Positions 18,188 to 28,900 of a stretch of 60,905 nt of DNA are shown here, piece after piece. Source of the stretch: a bacterium (lineage in GTDB: Bacteria > UBP6 > UBA1177); NCBI GenBank assembly GCA_017645765.1, contig JAGCNV010000067.1:1-60905 (forward strand), read 5' to 3'. Position 1 is the first letter of the stretch; each line of letters begins with the position of its first letter. Below the pieces are notes generated by a model. That model made no database searches and had not been told where the DNA came from. It saw only the letters and a list, made by a program, of their open reading frames with translations. The translations under genes and the position numbers were made by a program.

Positions 18188-20317
18188 ATGGTCGCTGATG
18201 TAGAAATTCTTGCTCCCGCTGGAAGTTTCGAGGCTGCCGTTGCCGCTTTCGAAGGAGGAGCCGATGCGGTTTATCTCGGTTTGAGTGATTTTTCGGCAAG
18301 AAAGGCTGCAAAAAATTTCTCGAAAGAGGAGCTCCGTTCTCTAAAAACTCTTGCTGAAAGTAAAGGAAAAAAGATTTTTGCAGCTCTGAACACCGTTATT
18401 AAGGAAAACGAGATCGGAAGTGCGCTTGATGCTGCCAGGTTTTTAAGCGATATTTCAGTCGATGCCGTCATTTTGCAGGATATAGGTTTTGCATCTATAT
18501 TGAAAAAGCTTTTTCCCGATATGGCGCTTCACGCTTCGACCCAGATGGCTGTTTACACGGTTGAAGGTGTTAAGTTTTTGAAAACATTGGGCTTTTCGAG
18601 GGCGGTTTTAAGCCGTGAAGTTCCCCTCGATCTCATTGCGAAAATCAAAAAAGAAGTTCCTGAAATGGAGCTTGAAGTCTTTGTCCACGGCGCTCTCTGC
18701 TACTCTTTTTCTGGACTCTGCCTTGCAAGCGGCATGGTTTTGGAAAGATCCGGCAACCGCGGAATGTGCGCTCAGCTATGCCGTAGCTACTACGAAACCG
18801 AAGATGGCAGAAAAGGGTATTTCTTTTCGTGCAACGACCTCGAATACAAGGATTTTGTGCAGCAGCTAAAATTCGCTGGAGTCGATTCGTTCAAAATCGA
18901 GGGGCGGATGAAGTCGCCGGAATATGTTTTTCACACTTCGGCTTTGTACCGCGCCATGCTTGATAGAAGCGACTACTTTGACGCTTTGAAAAACAGCCGT
19001 GTCTGCTTTGCGAGAAAGGCTACGACGGGTTATCTCAAAAATTTTTCGGGAAACAACCTGATTTGCGGCGGATATCCGGGGCATCGCGGAGTAAAAACAG
19101 GGGTCTGCGAGAAAAAGCTGAAAGACCGCTTTTTTATCAAAACCAAATATTCGCTCGGGATACACGACGGTCTTCTTTTCTTCAAAAATAACGACGAAAC
19201 GAAGCCTTTTAACTGCTCGGTCGAAGAGATTTCATCAGCTACTGGCAAAAATCTCAAAATTGTGGGCGAGAGTTCGAGAGTATATGTCAAAACCACAGAA
19301 TTGCCTGAGGTGGGGGATGAGATTTATCTCGTAAGTTCGCGTTCTCTCGAAAGAAAAAAGGTAAACTCCGGAAGTTTTCCGCAGTGGAAAAAAGCGGTTC
19401 CTCTTGAAGTTTCGCTTGTAGGAAACAAAATTGAAATAAAGAGCGGCAGCTTTTCCTATGAATCTGAAGAAATTGTTGCGGAAAAATCTGAAAACCAGAA
19501 CGGTTTTAAGGATAAGTTTGCGGAAACACTGAAAACCTCTGCCGATTCGTTCTATTTCTCGGATAAGGTAACTTTTGATAAAAACTGCGAAAATGTCTTT
19601 GTTGTTCCGAGCGTTCTCAAAAAGATAAGAACTGATTTTTACGAAAAATACGCCGCGTTTTGCGACAATGCTTTTGAAGAAAAGAAGAGAAAAGTTCTTG
19701 GTTCGTTTTCTGTGCCGGAAAGCGGCAGTGTTCCTGAAATTTTCCGTGAAAGAGCGTTGATGAATCCTGACACTGATATTCCTTTTTTCATGCCGGACGA
19801 TTCCGAAACCTCGCTTAAAACTGTCGGCGGATTTCTGACGGTCCCGCTTCTTCCGTTGATGAAAGAAAGTGAAAAATATCTTAATAAAATCAACGATCTA
19901 ATCTCTGAAAACAGCGATAAAAAAATTCTCGTCGGTTTGTCCAATTTTGGGCAACTCAACCTCGCGCTTGAACATAGAAACGACGAAAATATTTTCTTTT
20001 TTATCGATTTTTTGCTCTATCTCGCGAACAGGTTTTCGTACTCCTTTTTCAAAAATCTTCTGGGTGAAAAACTCCTTTTCGGCTACTTCTGGATTGAGGA
20101 AAAAGAAGATGTTCCGCAGCTTTCACCCGAAATCATCACCGTTTCAGGTTTCAATCCTCCTCTTTTTGTGAGCGCAGGCTGCTTCGAACGCTCCAACGGC
20201 TTCAAAAAATGCTCGGAATGCGGAGGAAAACGAAGCGAAAGAATCCTCACAAATTGCGGCAGAGTATTCAAAGTCGTCTCCAAAAACTGCGTCACTTTCA
20301 TGTTTATGGAACCTTAA
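18188..20317 (+). CDS. Peptidase U32-family protein (RlhA/YhbU type)
   Basis: A 709-residue cytosolic protein of the U32 family, whose members include tRNA and 23S rRNA hydroxylation enzymes as well as supposed collagenases. It starts LAPAGSFEAAVAAFEGGADA and contains the Cys-rich signature HGALCYSFSGLCLAS with SGNRGMCAQLCR, which binds an iron-sulfur cluster in the RNA-modifying members. The C-terminal half follows the RlhA-like plan, with a late CSEC motif. The length fits RlhA-type proteins. The exact RNA substrate cannot be told. It is the last gene of the operon. Confidence 0.85.
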   Translation: MVADVEILAPAGSFEAAVAAFEGGADAVYLGLSDFSARKAAKNFSKEELRSLKTLAESKGKKIFAALNTVIKENEIGSALDAARFLSDISVDAVILQDIGFASILKKLFPDMALHASTQMAVYTVEGVKFLKTLGFSRAVLSREVPLDLIAKIKKEVPEMELEVFVHGALCYSFSGLCLASGMVLERSGNRGMCAQLCRSYYETEDGRKGYFFSCNDLEYKDFVQQLKFAGVDSFKIEGRMKSPEYVFHTSALYRAMLDRSDYFDALKNSRVCFARKATTGYLKNFSGNNLICGGYPGHRGVKTGVCEKKLKDRFFIKTKYSLGIHDGLLFFKNNDETKPFNCSVEEISSATGKNLKIVGESSRVYVKTTELPEVGDEIYLVSSRSLERKKVNSGSFPQWKKAVPLEVSLVGNKIEIKSGSFSYESEEIVAEKSENQNGFKDKFAETLKTSADSFYFSDKVTFDKNCENVFVVPSVLKKIRTDFYEKYAAFCDNAFEEKKRKVLGSFSVPESGSVPEIFRERALMNPDTDIPFFMPDDSETSLKTVGGFLTVPLLPLMKESEKYLNKINDLISENSDKKILVGLSNFGQLNLALEHRNDENIFFFIDFLLYLANRFSYSFFKNLLGEKLLFGYFWIEEKEDVPQLSPEIITVSGFNPPLFVSAGCFERSNGFKKCSECGGKRSERILTNCGRVFKVVSKNCVTFMFMEP

Positions 20318-20321
20318 TTTA

Positions 20322-20349
20322 TTGACAAACACTTATACATCAATAAAAT
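20322..20349 (+). promoter_or_regulatory. Promoter of the 20384 lipoprotein gene
   Basis: TTGACA, a 16-base spacer and TAAAAT immediately after the preceding gene, followed by AAGGC and a T6 tract. Confidence 0.7.
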
Positions 20350-20383
20350 TTTAAGGCTTTTTTAAAGGTTTAACTGGAGAGAG

Positions 20384-22819
20384 ATGAAAATGAGAAAATT
20401 ATTTCAAATCATGCTTATTACAGCGGTCGTTTTGCTTGTTTCATGCGGTGGAGGCGGCAAAAAATCTAAAGATGATTGTCCTACAGGTTACGATTGGTCT
20501 GGAACAGACTGCGTAAAAACCGATCCGGTTGACACCGGCGAACCTTCTGATCCGGATACCGATACGCCGGTTGATGACGGCGATGTTGTTGATGACAACG
20601 AGCCTGAAGACGACGGTGACACCGAAGACGACAGTGAAAAGTCGGAGTACAACGGCAGCTGCACTGAGATCCGCAACGGAGACTCGTTCGAGGTTAATGT
20701 CGAGACGAAAAAACTTACGATCGGCAGCATTACGGTTAACGGAAAATCCGACGATGCCGCTCTTTTCGGCGAGATCTGGGCGGAAAACAGGGATACACTT
20801 TCTGAGTTTAAAGTCGGAGACGTAAATTCAGAATTTTCCGGAAAAACAATGAATATCCCTAAAGGAAGATACAGCTTTGCTTTCAGATCTGTTGCTTCGG
20901 CGAACAAAATCGCTATCGAAGGTTTGGATAATATTGATATGGCTGGCGGCGACAGAAAACTTGATTTCGATCTTCCGCTTTATCATCTCAAAGGAAAGGT
21001 TCTTAACAATGCGGATGCCGCGTTTACTGTTGAAGAGGCTTATCAGGCTGAAACCAAGTTGATTCTTAAAACAGGAACTTTTGAAAAGGTTATTCCTTAT
21101 AGCGAATTTGCGGGTTACGATGTGCTTCTTCCGAAAGGAACCTATTCAGTTGCTTTCAAAGGTCAGCTCGCGGCAGGGGAAGGAGTTTTTGAAGGAACGG
21201 TACTCGATTCCGGAAACAATTTTTCCTCAGGTTCAGATGACGGAGCGCAGAGTGAAGGGCTTGTTGTTGAAGAGGATAAGGATTACGACATCAAAGTTAA
21301 AACGATTACTTTCGCCGGTTCGATAGTTAAAGGCGGTTATGCAGTAACTCAAGGTCGTCTGGTTGTTGTCGAAAATCCTCCTTTCGGTTCAGTCAGCGGT
21401 GTCGTTGCGGCAGATCTTTCAGCAGCTTCATACAATATCACGGTTACTGCCGGAGCCGAGTTAAATCTGATTTACGAGCCTCAGTCCGATTCCTATCCGG
21501 TAAGATACATAAAGCTCGAAACGTGGAATTCCAAGACCGAAACTCCTTCGGCGCATAATATTTCGCTCGATTTCGGAAGAGTTTACGGCAAAATCACATT
21601 CATGGGCGGCAATAATTTCCCGACAGTTGCAAACTGCTCGGGTGCTGACTGCACTATAGGCAAACTCAAAGCGACAGGATTCGACAATTCGTCTTTGGTT
21701 ATTAAAGATCTCGGCACGGCACTTCCGACTGATGAAGAAGGTAACGTCACAGATGTAACTTATGAGGCTCTGCTTGTCAGAAGAATAGCAGTTACCGATT
21801 CTGAAGGAGTTGTCAAATACAATTCTAAAACTTACACAATGGATTTCGAGAGCCATCTCAACGATATAAAAGGAGGTTTCGCTTCACTTCCATTCACTGT
21901 CAAAGCGGTTTACAGCAAGGATGACGCCAAATTCGAGTCATTCTCTTTTGCCGGAGATGAGGGCACATGGGAGCTCGAAAAAGAGATCAATTTTGATATT
22001 TCACCCAAGAAAATAGAAGGAAAAGTCACTCTCAACGGTTCAACTTTCGATATGGAAAAAGATGATCTGATAAAACTCAAAGACGAAACCGGTATGGAAT
22101 ATGCTGTAGTCAACCTTTCCGAACTTTCAGGCGGCAATTACAGTTTTTATGCTCCGGCAGGAAATTACAATGTGCTTTACGACGGTGAAGGTCTGCTTTC
22201 AAGTGAATTCAAGACCTTTATTGAGCATGATTTCCTGATCGAAGGCAACGGCACTCACGATTTTGAAATAAAAACAGGAAAGATCACGCTTGATTTCAAT
22301 GTAAACGGAACTCCTTTCGCAGAATGGGCTGTGGCGCAGAAAAATCTTGACGGAATAGGACTTGCCGTAAATATTGACAAAACGGCAAGCGATTTCGTGC
22401 TTGATCTTGACAAAAAGGATGGAAAATATGTGGCGGAAGTTCTTACCGGTTCGGTTGTAAACGCTTATCTGGAACTTGCTTTTGCCGATAAAGTGGCTTC
22501 AGAAAAGAGCTATTCGAGAATACGTCTTCTTTCTTCGCACAATATGACATCCGGAACGATTGTCAAAGATGATCTTACTCTCGTAAAAGCCGATATATCC
22601 GTGAAACTTAACGGAAAATCCGTCAAAGCTTCCCAGTATGCCGCTAAATTGAAAATTCAGGGAACTAATTTGAGCGAAATATACTGCCCGGCTGAAGGTT
22701 CCGTCAGCTCATTCTTCAAAAAAGGCGAATATAAGACCCCGAATCCTGAATTTTACCTGAATGAAGGTTTCGATGCAAATCACGAAATATCTCTCAACTG
22801 TCTCTATTTCGGTGAATAA
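20384..22819 (+). CDS. Large lipoprotein with acidic linker
   Basis: An 811-residue lipoprotein. Its signal peptide ends in LLVSC followed by GGGGKK. A short Cys loop (CPTGYDWSGTDC) and an Asp/Glu-rich linker (residues about 50-90) lead to a long beta-rich region made of several repeated modules of about 100 residues (patterns such as LPKGTYSVAFKG, IPKGRYSFAF, APAGNYNVLY). These resemble carboxypeptidase-regulatory/PEGA-like sandwich repeats. It is probably displayed on the cell surface or in the periplasm. Function unknown. Confidence 0.75.
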   Translation: MKMRKLFQIMLITAVVLLVSCGGGGKKSKDDCPTGYDWSGTDCVKTDPVDTGEPSDPDTDTPVDDGDVVDDNEPEDDGDTEDDSEKSEYNGSCTEIRNGDSFEVNVETKKLTIGSITVNGKSDDAALFGEIWAENRDTLSEFKVGDVNSEFSGKTMNIPKGRYSFAFRSVASANKIAIEGLDNIDMAGGDRKLDFDLPLYHLKGKVLNNADAAFTVEEAYQAETKLILKTGTFEKVIPYSEFAGYDVLLPKGTYSVAFKGQLAAGEGVFEGTVLDSGNNFSSGSDDGAQSEGLVVEEDKDYDIKVKTITFAGSIVKGGYAVTQGRLVVVENPPFGSVSGVVAADLSAASYNITVTAGAELNLIYEPQSDSYPVRYIKLETWNSKTETPSAHNISLDFGRVYGKITFMGGNNFPTVANCSGADCTIGKLKATGFDNSSLVIKDLGTALPTDEEGNVTDVTYEALLVRRIAVTDSEGVVKYNSKTYTMDFESHLNDIKGGFASLPFTVKAVYSKDDAKFESFSFAGDEGTWELEKEINFDISPKKIEGKVTLNGSTFDMEKDDLIKLKDETGMEYAVVNLSELSGGNYSFYAPAGNYNVLYDGEGLLSSEFKTFIEHDFLIEGNGTHDFEIKTGKITLDFNVNGTPFAEWAVAQKNLDGIGLAVNIDKTASDFVLDLDKKDGKYVAEVLTGSVVNAYLELAFADKVASEKSYSRIRLLSSHNMTSGTIVKDDLTLVKADISVKLNGKSVKASQYAAKLKIQGTNLSEIYCPAEGSVSSFFKKGEYKTPNPEFYLNEGFDANHEISLNCLYFGE

Positions 22820-22864
22820 TCATAATGCCGGTTTTACTAATCTTTTTCTGATATTGGAGGAATT

Positions 22865-23731
22865 ATGAAACGCGTAGTTACCGTCCAGGATATTTCTTGT
22901 CTTGGCAAATGTTCTCTTACAGTTGCGCTGCCGGTAATTTCGGCAATGGGTGTCGAGACCTGCGTTATTCCGACGGCTGTTCTTTCGACGCACACAGTTT
23001 TCAAAGGTTTTACTTTCCACGATCTGACGGGAGAGATCGCTCCGATCATGGATCACTGGAAAAAGGAAAACTTCCGCTTTGATGCGATATACACTGGCTA
23101 TCTTGGTTCTTTCGAGCAGCTTGAACTGATGAAAAAGCTCATTGACGATTTCGGAGGAAAAGATACGCTTGCGATAGTTGATCCCTGCATGGCCGACAAC
23201 GGCAAACTTTATCCGGGGTTTACTCAGGAATTTGCGTTCGCAATGGCAAAACTCTGCGGAAAGGCTGATATCGTTGTTCCTAACATGACCGAAGCAAGTT
23301 TCATGCTTGGTGTCCCTTACCGCGCAGGCGGCACTTACGATGAAGCGTATCTCAAGAAAATCCTTAAAGATATCGCTGCATTGGGCGCAAAGAAAGTCGT
23401 TCTCAAAGGTGTCGAATTTTCAGAAGATCAGCCCTCTTTCAAAAATGTTGTCGGGAAAATCGGAATCGTTGCATACGACGCTGAAAAAGATACTTTCTCA
23501 AGCTATTTCCACGAAAAGGTCAATCAGACTTTTCACGGAACGGGTGACATTTTCGCAAGCGTTTTCACAGGTGCTTACCTGAGAGGTCTCAGCCTTGAAG
23601 AATCGTATTCACTTGCAGCCGATTTTGTCGTCGAAGCGATAAAAGAGACGATGAGCCACGAAAATCACAACTGGTACGGCGTCGATTTCGAAGCAGTTTT
23701 CCCATATCTCATCAAACGCCTTGAAAAGTAG
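22865..23731 (+). CDS. pdxY: Pyridoxamine/pyridoxal kinase
   Basis: Phosphorylates pyridoxal or pyridoxamine in vitamin B6 salvage. The 288-residue ribokinase-fold protein begins VQDISCLGKCSLTVALP, contains a GYLGS loop and DPCMADNG, and has the anion-hole GTGD motif near residue 223. It follows TTGGAGGAATT. Length is normal. It belongs with the PdxY/PdxK group rather than ThiD, judged from the N-terminal motif. Confidence 0.85.
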   Translation: MKRVVTVQDISCLGKCSLTVALPVISAMGVETCVIPTAVLSTHTVFKGFTFHDLTGEIAPIMDHWKKENFRFDAIYTGYLGSFEQLELMKKLIDDFGGKDTLAIVDPCMADNGKLYPGFTQEFAFAMAKLCGKADIVVPNMTEASFMLGVPYRAGGTYDEAYLKKILKDIAALGAKKVVLKGVEFSEDQPSFKNVVGKIGIVAYDAEKDTFSSYFHEKVNQTFHGTGDIFASVFTGAYLRGLSLEESYSLAADFVVEAIKETMSHENHNWYGVDFEAVFPYLIKRLEK

Positions 23732-23788
23732 AAACCACAACCCTACAAAGCAATCTTCTTAAAAAATCACTGAATTTATTAGTTTTTT

Positions 23789-23807
23789 GGGAAATCGTAG
23801 ATTTCCC
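23789..23807. repeat. Perfect inverted repeat between convergent genes
   Basis: GGGAAATC and GATTTCCC enclose GTA. A T run lies before it on the plus strand, not after it, so neither strand shows a standard terminator. It may still end one of the two facing transcripts. Confidence 0.4.
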
Positions 23808-23824
23808 GAATCCGTGTGGCAATA

Positions 23825-24493
23825 TTATATTTTTTCTCTTGTAACGATTCTTCCGTTTCCTTTGAAAATTGAGTTCTCAGGGATGAATCCTCGAACGCAT
23901 GAAAGAGGATAAACTACAGAATTTCTTCCGATTATAGTTCCTGGATTAAGCACGGAGTTGCATCCGATTTCAGCATTGTCACCTAAAATTGCCGAAAATT
24001 TGCGAAGTCCCGTTTCGAGCGTTTCGCCTTCACAGTGGATCTTGACGTTCCCGGGGATCGAGCGGACATTCGAAAGGATTACGCCTGCTCCGATGTGGGC
24101 GTGAAAGCCTAAAACCGAGTCTCCGACATAGTTGAAATGCGGCGTCTGCACTTTGTTGAAAAGGAAACTGTTTTTGATTTCGGTCGAATTTCCGATTACC
24201 GAGTTGTTGCCTATTACCGCATTGCCGCGGATGAAGGCGCTCTGACGGATCTCTACGTTATGCCCGATTATCACAGGTCCTTTGATAAATGCGGTTTCGG
24301 CGATTTCGGTGTTTTTACCGACCCAGACATTTTCCTTTATCATCGTGTAGTCGCTGCCGAGTGTCGGCCCTTTTTTCAAAATGTACTCTTTGATGAGCGG
24401 CAGGATCTCGTGCGGATATTCGCAACCTTCGAAAATATCGGCGAAATCGGTCTGTGTCAGGTCTAAAAGTGCGCTGATTTTGATTTTTTTCAT
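23825..24493 (-). CDS. Left-handed beta-helix (hexapeptide) sugar-nucleotide-type protein
   Basis: A 222-residue protein whose main part is a left-handed beta helix of hexapeptide repeats (V.IG.N, FIKGPVIIG, GRNSVVYP). It resembles the acyltransferase-like C-terminal domain of GlmU/glucose-1-phosphate thymidylyltransferase-type enzymes, but lacks the nucleotidyltransferase domain. The first 60 residues are helical. It may acetylate a sugar phosphate or serve as a non-catalytic partner. It is the last gene of the Maf/S2P operon. Confidence 0.75.
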   Translation of the reverse strand: MKKIKISALLDLTQTDFADIFEGCEYPHEILPLIKEYILKKGPTLGSDYTMIKENVWVGKNTEIAETAFIKGPVIIGHNVEIRQSAFIRGNAVIGNNSVIGNSTEIKNSFLFNKVQTPHFNYVGDSVLGFHAHIGAGVILSNVRSIPGNVKIHCEGETLETGLRKFSAILGDNAEIGCNSVLNPGTIIGRNSVVYPLSCVRGFIPENSIFKGNGRIVTREKI

Positions 24494-24500
24494 GATTTAC

Positions 24501-25151
24501 CTACCCGAAAATTAAACTTGGAATCCATATGAAAAGTTTGAGAATAAGGCGCGCCGGAATAAGAAGATAGCTGAACGCGCCGGTAACGACCAGAGCCATG
24601 ATTATGATGAATCCGTATCTTTCAAGCGTGAAGAATATCCTGTCGTATTCACGCGGCAGAAAACCGTGAAGTATCCTGCTTCCGTCAAGCGGCGGGATCG
24701 GAATGAGGTTGAAGAAGCAGAGCATGATGTTGAACATGAGCGAAATTTCAAAAAAAGTTATAATTATTTCGTTCGGGAAAAAGCGGTATGCCGCAACGTA
24801 AAAAAAGGCGCTGATGAATGCCAGCACGAGATTGCTCAAAGGACCTGCCGCAGCGACGATCATCATGCCGCGGCGCATTTCGATATGCGGATGAAAGCGG
24901 TATGGATTGACTGGAACCGGTTTTGCGCCGCCGAAAAAAACTCCGGCAAGCAGGTAGCTCAGGAGCGGAACGACGACCGACATCATCGGATCAATGTGGG
25001 CTATCGGGTTCAAGGTGAGTCTTCCGGCGTCTTTTGCCGTCGAATCTCCGAGTTTGAGGGCAGCAAATCCGTGAGCGACTTCATGGACAACCATCGAAAA
25101 GAGCAGGGGAATTATGCCGATGGCAATGTAGAAAATTTTGTTCTGTATCAT
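24501..25151 (-). CDS. Site-2-protease-family membrane metalloprotease (M50B)
   Basis: A 216-residue intramembrane metalloprotease. The start is placed at ATG 25151, preceded by GAGGT; a longer frame exists. The active-site motif HEVAHG holds the two zinc-binding His and the catalytic Glu, and the third ligand lies in PPLDGSRIL. GAKPVPVNP is typical of the short S2P group without PDZ or CBS domains. Substrate unknown. It starts seven bases after the maf stop. Confidence 0.9.
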   Translation of the reverse strand: MIQNKIFYIAIGIIPLLFSMVVHEVAHGFAALKLGDSTAKDAGRLTLNPIAHIDPMMSVVVPLLSYLLAGVFFGGAKPVPVNPYRFHPHIEMRRGMMIVAAAGPLSNLVLAFISAFFYVAAYRFFPNEIIITFFEISLMFNIMLCFFNLIPIPPLDGSRILHGFLPREYDRIFFTLERYGFIIIMALVVTGAFSYLLIPARLILKLFIWIPSLIFG

Positions 25152-25158
25152 TTTGACC

Positions 25159-25737
25159 TCAACTGTTGTGTTTAAATCCGAGTTTTTCAAGATTTTCGAC
25201 GACTTCACAGACCGGAAGTCCGATCACGTTCGAATGCGAGCCGTTTATCGCTCTGACCATAAAGGCTGCCTTGCCCTGTATCGCGTAGGATCCCGCTTTG
25301 TCGTAAGGTTCTTCGGTATCGCAGTAAGATGCGATCTCTTCAGAAGAAAGAGTCTTGAATTCGACATCGGTACTGACCGAAAAAACGGAAGTTTTTCCTT
25401 TGTAGAATATCGCGACGCCGGTGCAGACCTGATGGGTTTTTCCGCTCAGCATCGCGAGAATCCTTTCGGCATCGGCTCTGTCTTTCGGTTTGCCTATGAC
25501 TTCGTTGCCCAAGGCGACGACGGTATCTGCCGAAATGACGGGAATGTCATGGTAATTATGTAAATTTATTGCAGAAAAACCTTTTTGCCCAGCCAGAGAT
25601 TCAACGATTTCATTTGGTTTAAGCCCAGGCTGGATTTTTTCTTCGCAGCAAGGTTTTACCACGACAGGTTCGAAGCCTGCCTCCTGTAAAAGTTCCAGCC
25701 TTCTCGGTGAACCCGAAGCGAGTATTATTTTTGTCAT
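25159..25737 (-). CDS. maf: Maf-type nucleoside triphosphate pyrophosphatase
   Basis: House-cleaning enzyme that hydrolyses non-canonical or modified nucleoside triphosphates. The 192-residue protein begins ILASGSPRRLELLQ, the family signature, and contains SADTVV, the GKP..R motif and GKAAFMVR. Length is normal. It is the first gene of an operon with S2P and the hexapeptide protein. Confidence 0.95.
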   Translation of the reverse strand: MTKIILASGSPRRLELLQEAGFEPVVVKPCCEEKIQPGLKPNEIVESLAGQKGFSAINLHNYHDIPVISADTVVALGNEVIGKPKDRADAERILAMLSGKTHQVCTGVAIFYKGKTSVFSVSTDVEFKTLSSEEIASYCDTEEPYDKAGSYAIQGKAAFMVRAINGSHSNVIGLPVCEVVENLEKLGFKHNS

Positions 25738-25766
25738 TGCAGCCTCTACTCACAAAAAAACGCGGG

Positions 25767-25772
25767 ATTATA
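25767..25772 (-). promoter_or_regulatory. -10 box of the maf operon
   Basis: TATAAT on the minus strand, followed by CCCGCG and a T7 tract. No good -35 is seen. Confidence 0.55.
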
Positions 25773-25828
25773 CTTAAAAACGGAAGAAAAAACAGATTAT
25801 TCTTGATTTTGTTCCAGTGAAAAAAATA

Positions 25829-25858
25829 TTGACTTAAAAAATAAATTTTAGTTATATG
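25829..25858 (+). promoter_or_regulatory. Promoter of the coiled-coil gene
   Basis: TTGACT with TTATAT or TATATG 17-18 bases on, followed by GTGCGC and a T6 tract. Confidence 0.55.
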
Positions 25859-25905
25859 GTGCGCTTTTTTGGTGTTTCGTTGAAAATTACATATTGGAGG
25901 AAAAT

Positions 25906-28900
25906 TTGAAAAGTCTGAAAGTTTTGTTCACAGTTTTTATTATTTTTATGACTTTTTCTGTTTTTGCAGGAACAGCATCGGTATTTCCTTTGGCTGCAAT
26001 AGAAGACGATCGTCTTGCGGCTGAAGATATCGACGAGTCGATCGAAGAAGTCATTGATGACGTAAAAGGGGCTGATGCAGCAGTTTTTACAGATTCTCTC
26101 GGAACGAAAGCGAAAAAGGAACTTGCAAAATGCGGTGAAAATCTGGGCTGCCAGAAGAAATTCATCTCAAAGGCAAAGAAAAAATCAGATTTTTATATTT
26201 TTTCAAAGATGAAATTCGTCAAAAAGAGCGGCAAAACGATAATCGAAACCTATCTTGTTGACAGCGAAGGCGGCAATCTCGGAAAAGAGAAGGTAAATTT
26301 CGATAAAGGTGCATCTACTGAAAAAATCGCTTCAAAACTTGTAAAAGTCTGGAGCAAGATGCTTGCATCAAATTCTGTCGCGAAAGACGAACCTGAGGAT
26401 GAAGAGGAAGAAGAACCTGTAAGACCAGCTAAAAAATCTTACGGAAAAGGTGCTGATTCCGCTATCAAAGATGCGCTTGAAGCTTATGCTTCGGGTGATC
26501 TTAAAGCAGCCGACAAGGCTCTCGACGGTGCAGCCGAGATAGATGTCAAAGCGAAAGAACTCAAGAAGAACATTGCCGAAATAGCAAAGTTCGTTCAGAA
26601 GGCTAACGCTTCGATCAAAGCGAAAAACTACGAAGAAGCTATTCCGATGATCGCAAAGGCTGAAAACCTTGATGAAGCCATTCTTGAAATGGGATCAAGC
26701 TCGAAATACCGCGTTTATAAAAAAGATTCGGTTGAAAGAGTCGTTTATTCCGATCCGAGCGAAAAGGATATCCGCACTGTCGACACGATCCATTCAAGAT
26801 TTGAAAAACAGCGCGAAAAACTTAGAAAGGAAAAGGCTAAAACTGTTTCCGAAACCGATACATGGCTGAATACAAGGATTCTTGAAAGAGAAGCTAAACT
26901 CAAAAAATACGATGAGGATTCCGTTGCTGCAAAAAAGCAGAAGGATACTGAATACAAAGAGCTTTCGGAAAGAATCAAAGCTATGAAGTATCAGTGGGAA
27001 AAGGACGACAGCGAAATCGAGCAGAAAATCGTTGAACTCGAGAACAAGCTTACTCTTTTCGAGCAGAGAGAAAAAGGTGTCACGAAAGGATCGAACGCTT
27101 TGTCAGCTCAATATGAAAAGGAAATGGCAAAGGAGATGGCAGACACCGATAAAAAATACGGCGACATCCTCAAAAAGATGAAAGAGGAAAAGGAAGCCCG
27201 CTACAAAAAACAGGCTGACGAACTTGAAGCCGGCAACAAAAAGACAGAAGCTGCTGTTCTCGCTCTTGAAACGAAGAAAAAAGCTAACGAAGATAAGATT
27301 TCCGAACTTGACAAGAAAATGTCCGGCGAACAGGAAAAGTTCGATGAGAACGAAAAGCAGATCATGGCTAAAAACGAAGAAATCAGAATGAAAAACGAGG
27401 ACGAGGACAGAAAATACAAAGTCGAAGTCGAGAAAGAGTATCAGGCTAAGTTCGACGACCTCAACAAAAAACTTCAGGATTACGATGCTCAGGAATCGGA
27501 AGAGCGCGAAAAACTCAAAAAATACGATGCAGCGACAGAAGAATATATGTTCAAAAACGCTGAAGTTATGTCAAAATATCAGGAAGAGATCGAAAAGGAA
27601 CGTGCTACCGTCGAGGCAGAGTGCGCGAAGAACAAAGAGACAGCTTCTGCAGACGCTGAAAAGGCATTCACCGAAGAACTCGAAAAGCTGAATAAAGAAA
27701 AGGCTGACATCGAAGCTAAAATTGCTGAAAAAGAGACTCCGGCTCTTAAAAAACAGCTTGATGCTGCCAACAAAAAGATTTCGAAACATGAAGGCGGAAA
27801 AGACGGTTTTATTGCTAAGAAAATGGCGGCAGTAGAACAGGAATGCGAAAACAAGAGCATGGCTGTTGATATGAAACTTGCCCAGAAGAGCGACGAACTC
27901 AACAAGGATAACACGAAATATCAGAAAAATCAGCAGGCTGAAAAGAAGAAAGCAGAAGCTAACTTCAAAGCTTTCCAGCAGAGAAAGGATGCTTTCAAAA
28001 AGAACATCGACAGTCAGATCAATGCTGCTCAGAAGGAGAGAGACCGCAAGATCGAAGCCCGCGAGAAAGAGAGAAGCAAACAGACTGAAGCATGGAACAA
28101 AGAAGCCGCTGCCAGACAGAAAGACCTCGAAAACAAGCAGAGAACAGACAAGAACACGAAAGACCGTCTCGTAAAGGAAAACGAGGGAATTGATGCCAAT
28201 ATCGCTATAACCAACGCTAAATGGGCTGACAAGAGAGACGATATTCAGGTAAAAAATCAGGAAAGCAACCAGAAATATGATAAGACCTGGCAGGAAAAAT
28301 ACGACAAGACCGATGAAGAGTACAAGGCTAAGAAAGAAGAGATAGAAAATAAGTACGCTCAGAAACAGGTCGCTGACAAAGACGCACAGAAAGCTCAGAA
28401 AGAAAAATGGGAAGAGGAAGTTCAGAAGCTGAACGAAGAAAAACAGAGAAGAAAAGAGGAGAGACAGGGTATCCTTACTGCTGAGCAGGAAAAATGGAAA
28501 GAGAAAACCGCAAAATGGGAAGAGGAAGAGGCTCAGAGAAAAGAGGATAAGGCTAACTTCTCGAAAGATCTGAAAAAGCTGGCGGCAGAAGACAAGAAAG
28601 ACGCTCAGGCTAAAAAGCAGGAAGCTAATCAAAAGTATGAAGAAGGCATGAAAGAAATCGACGAAAAAGAACTTGAACAGGTTCGTGCTAAATTCAAAGA
28701 GGAATACAAAGTCACGAAGTCCAGAGAAGTTGTTGACGTCAAAGGTTCGGACGATATCTACAAACTTAAGGCTGAAGCTTTTGCGAAGAACGGTCTTCAG
28801 AAACTCAACGAAAAGGATCTTATCGGTGCAAGAAGAGCATTCGCAGAGGCTCTCAGGATCGACAGAAACAACCAGATCGCGCTCAACGGTATGAACTCGA

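Noticed and set aside
23789-23807. Bidirectional terminator
   Set aside because: The stem is good but no T run follows it on either strand; kept only as an inverted repeat.
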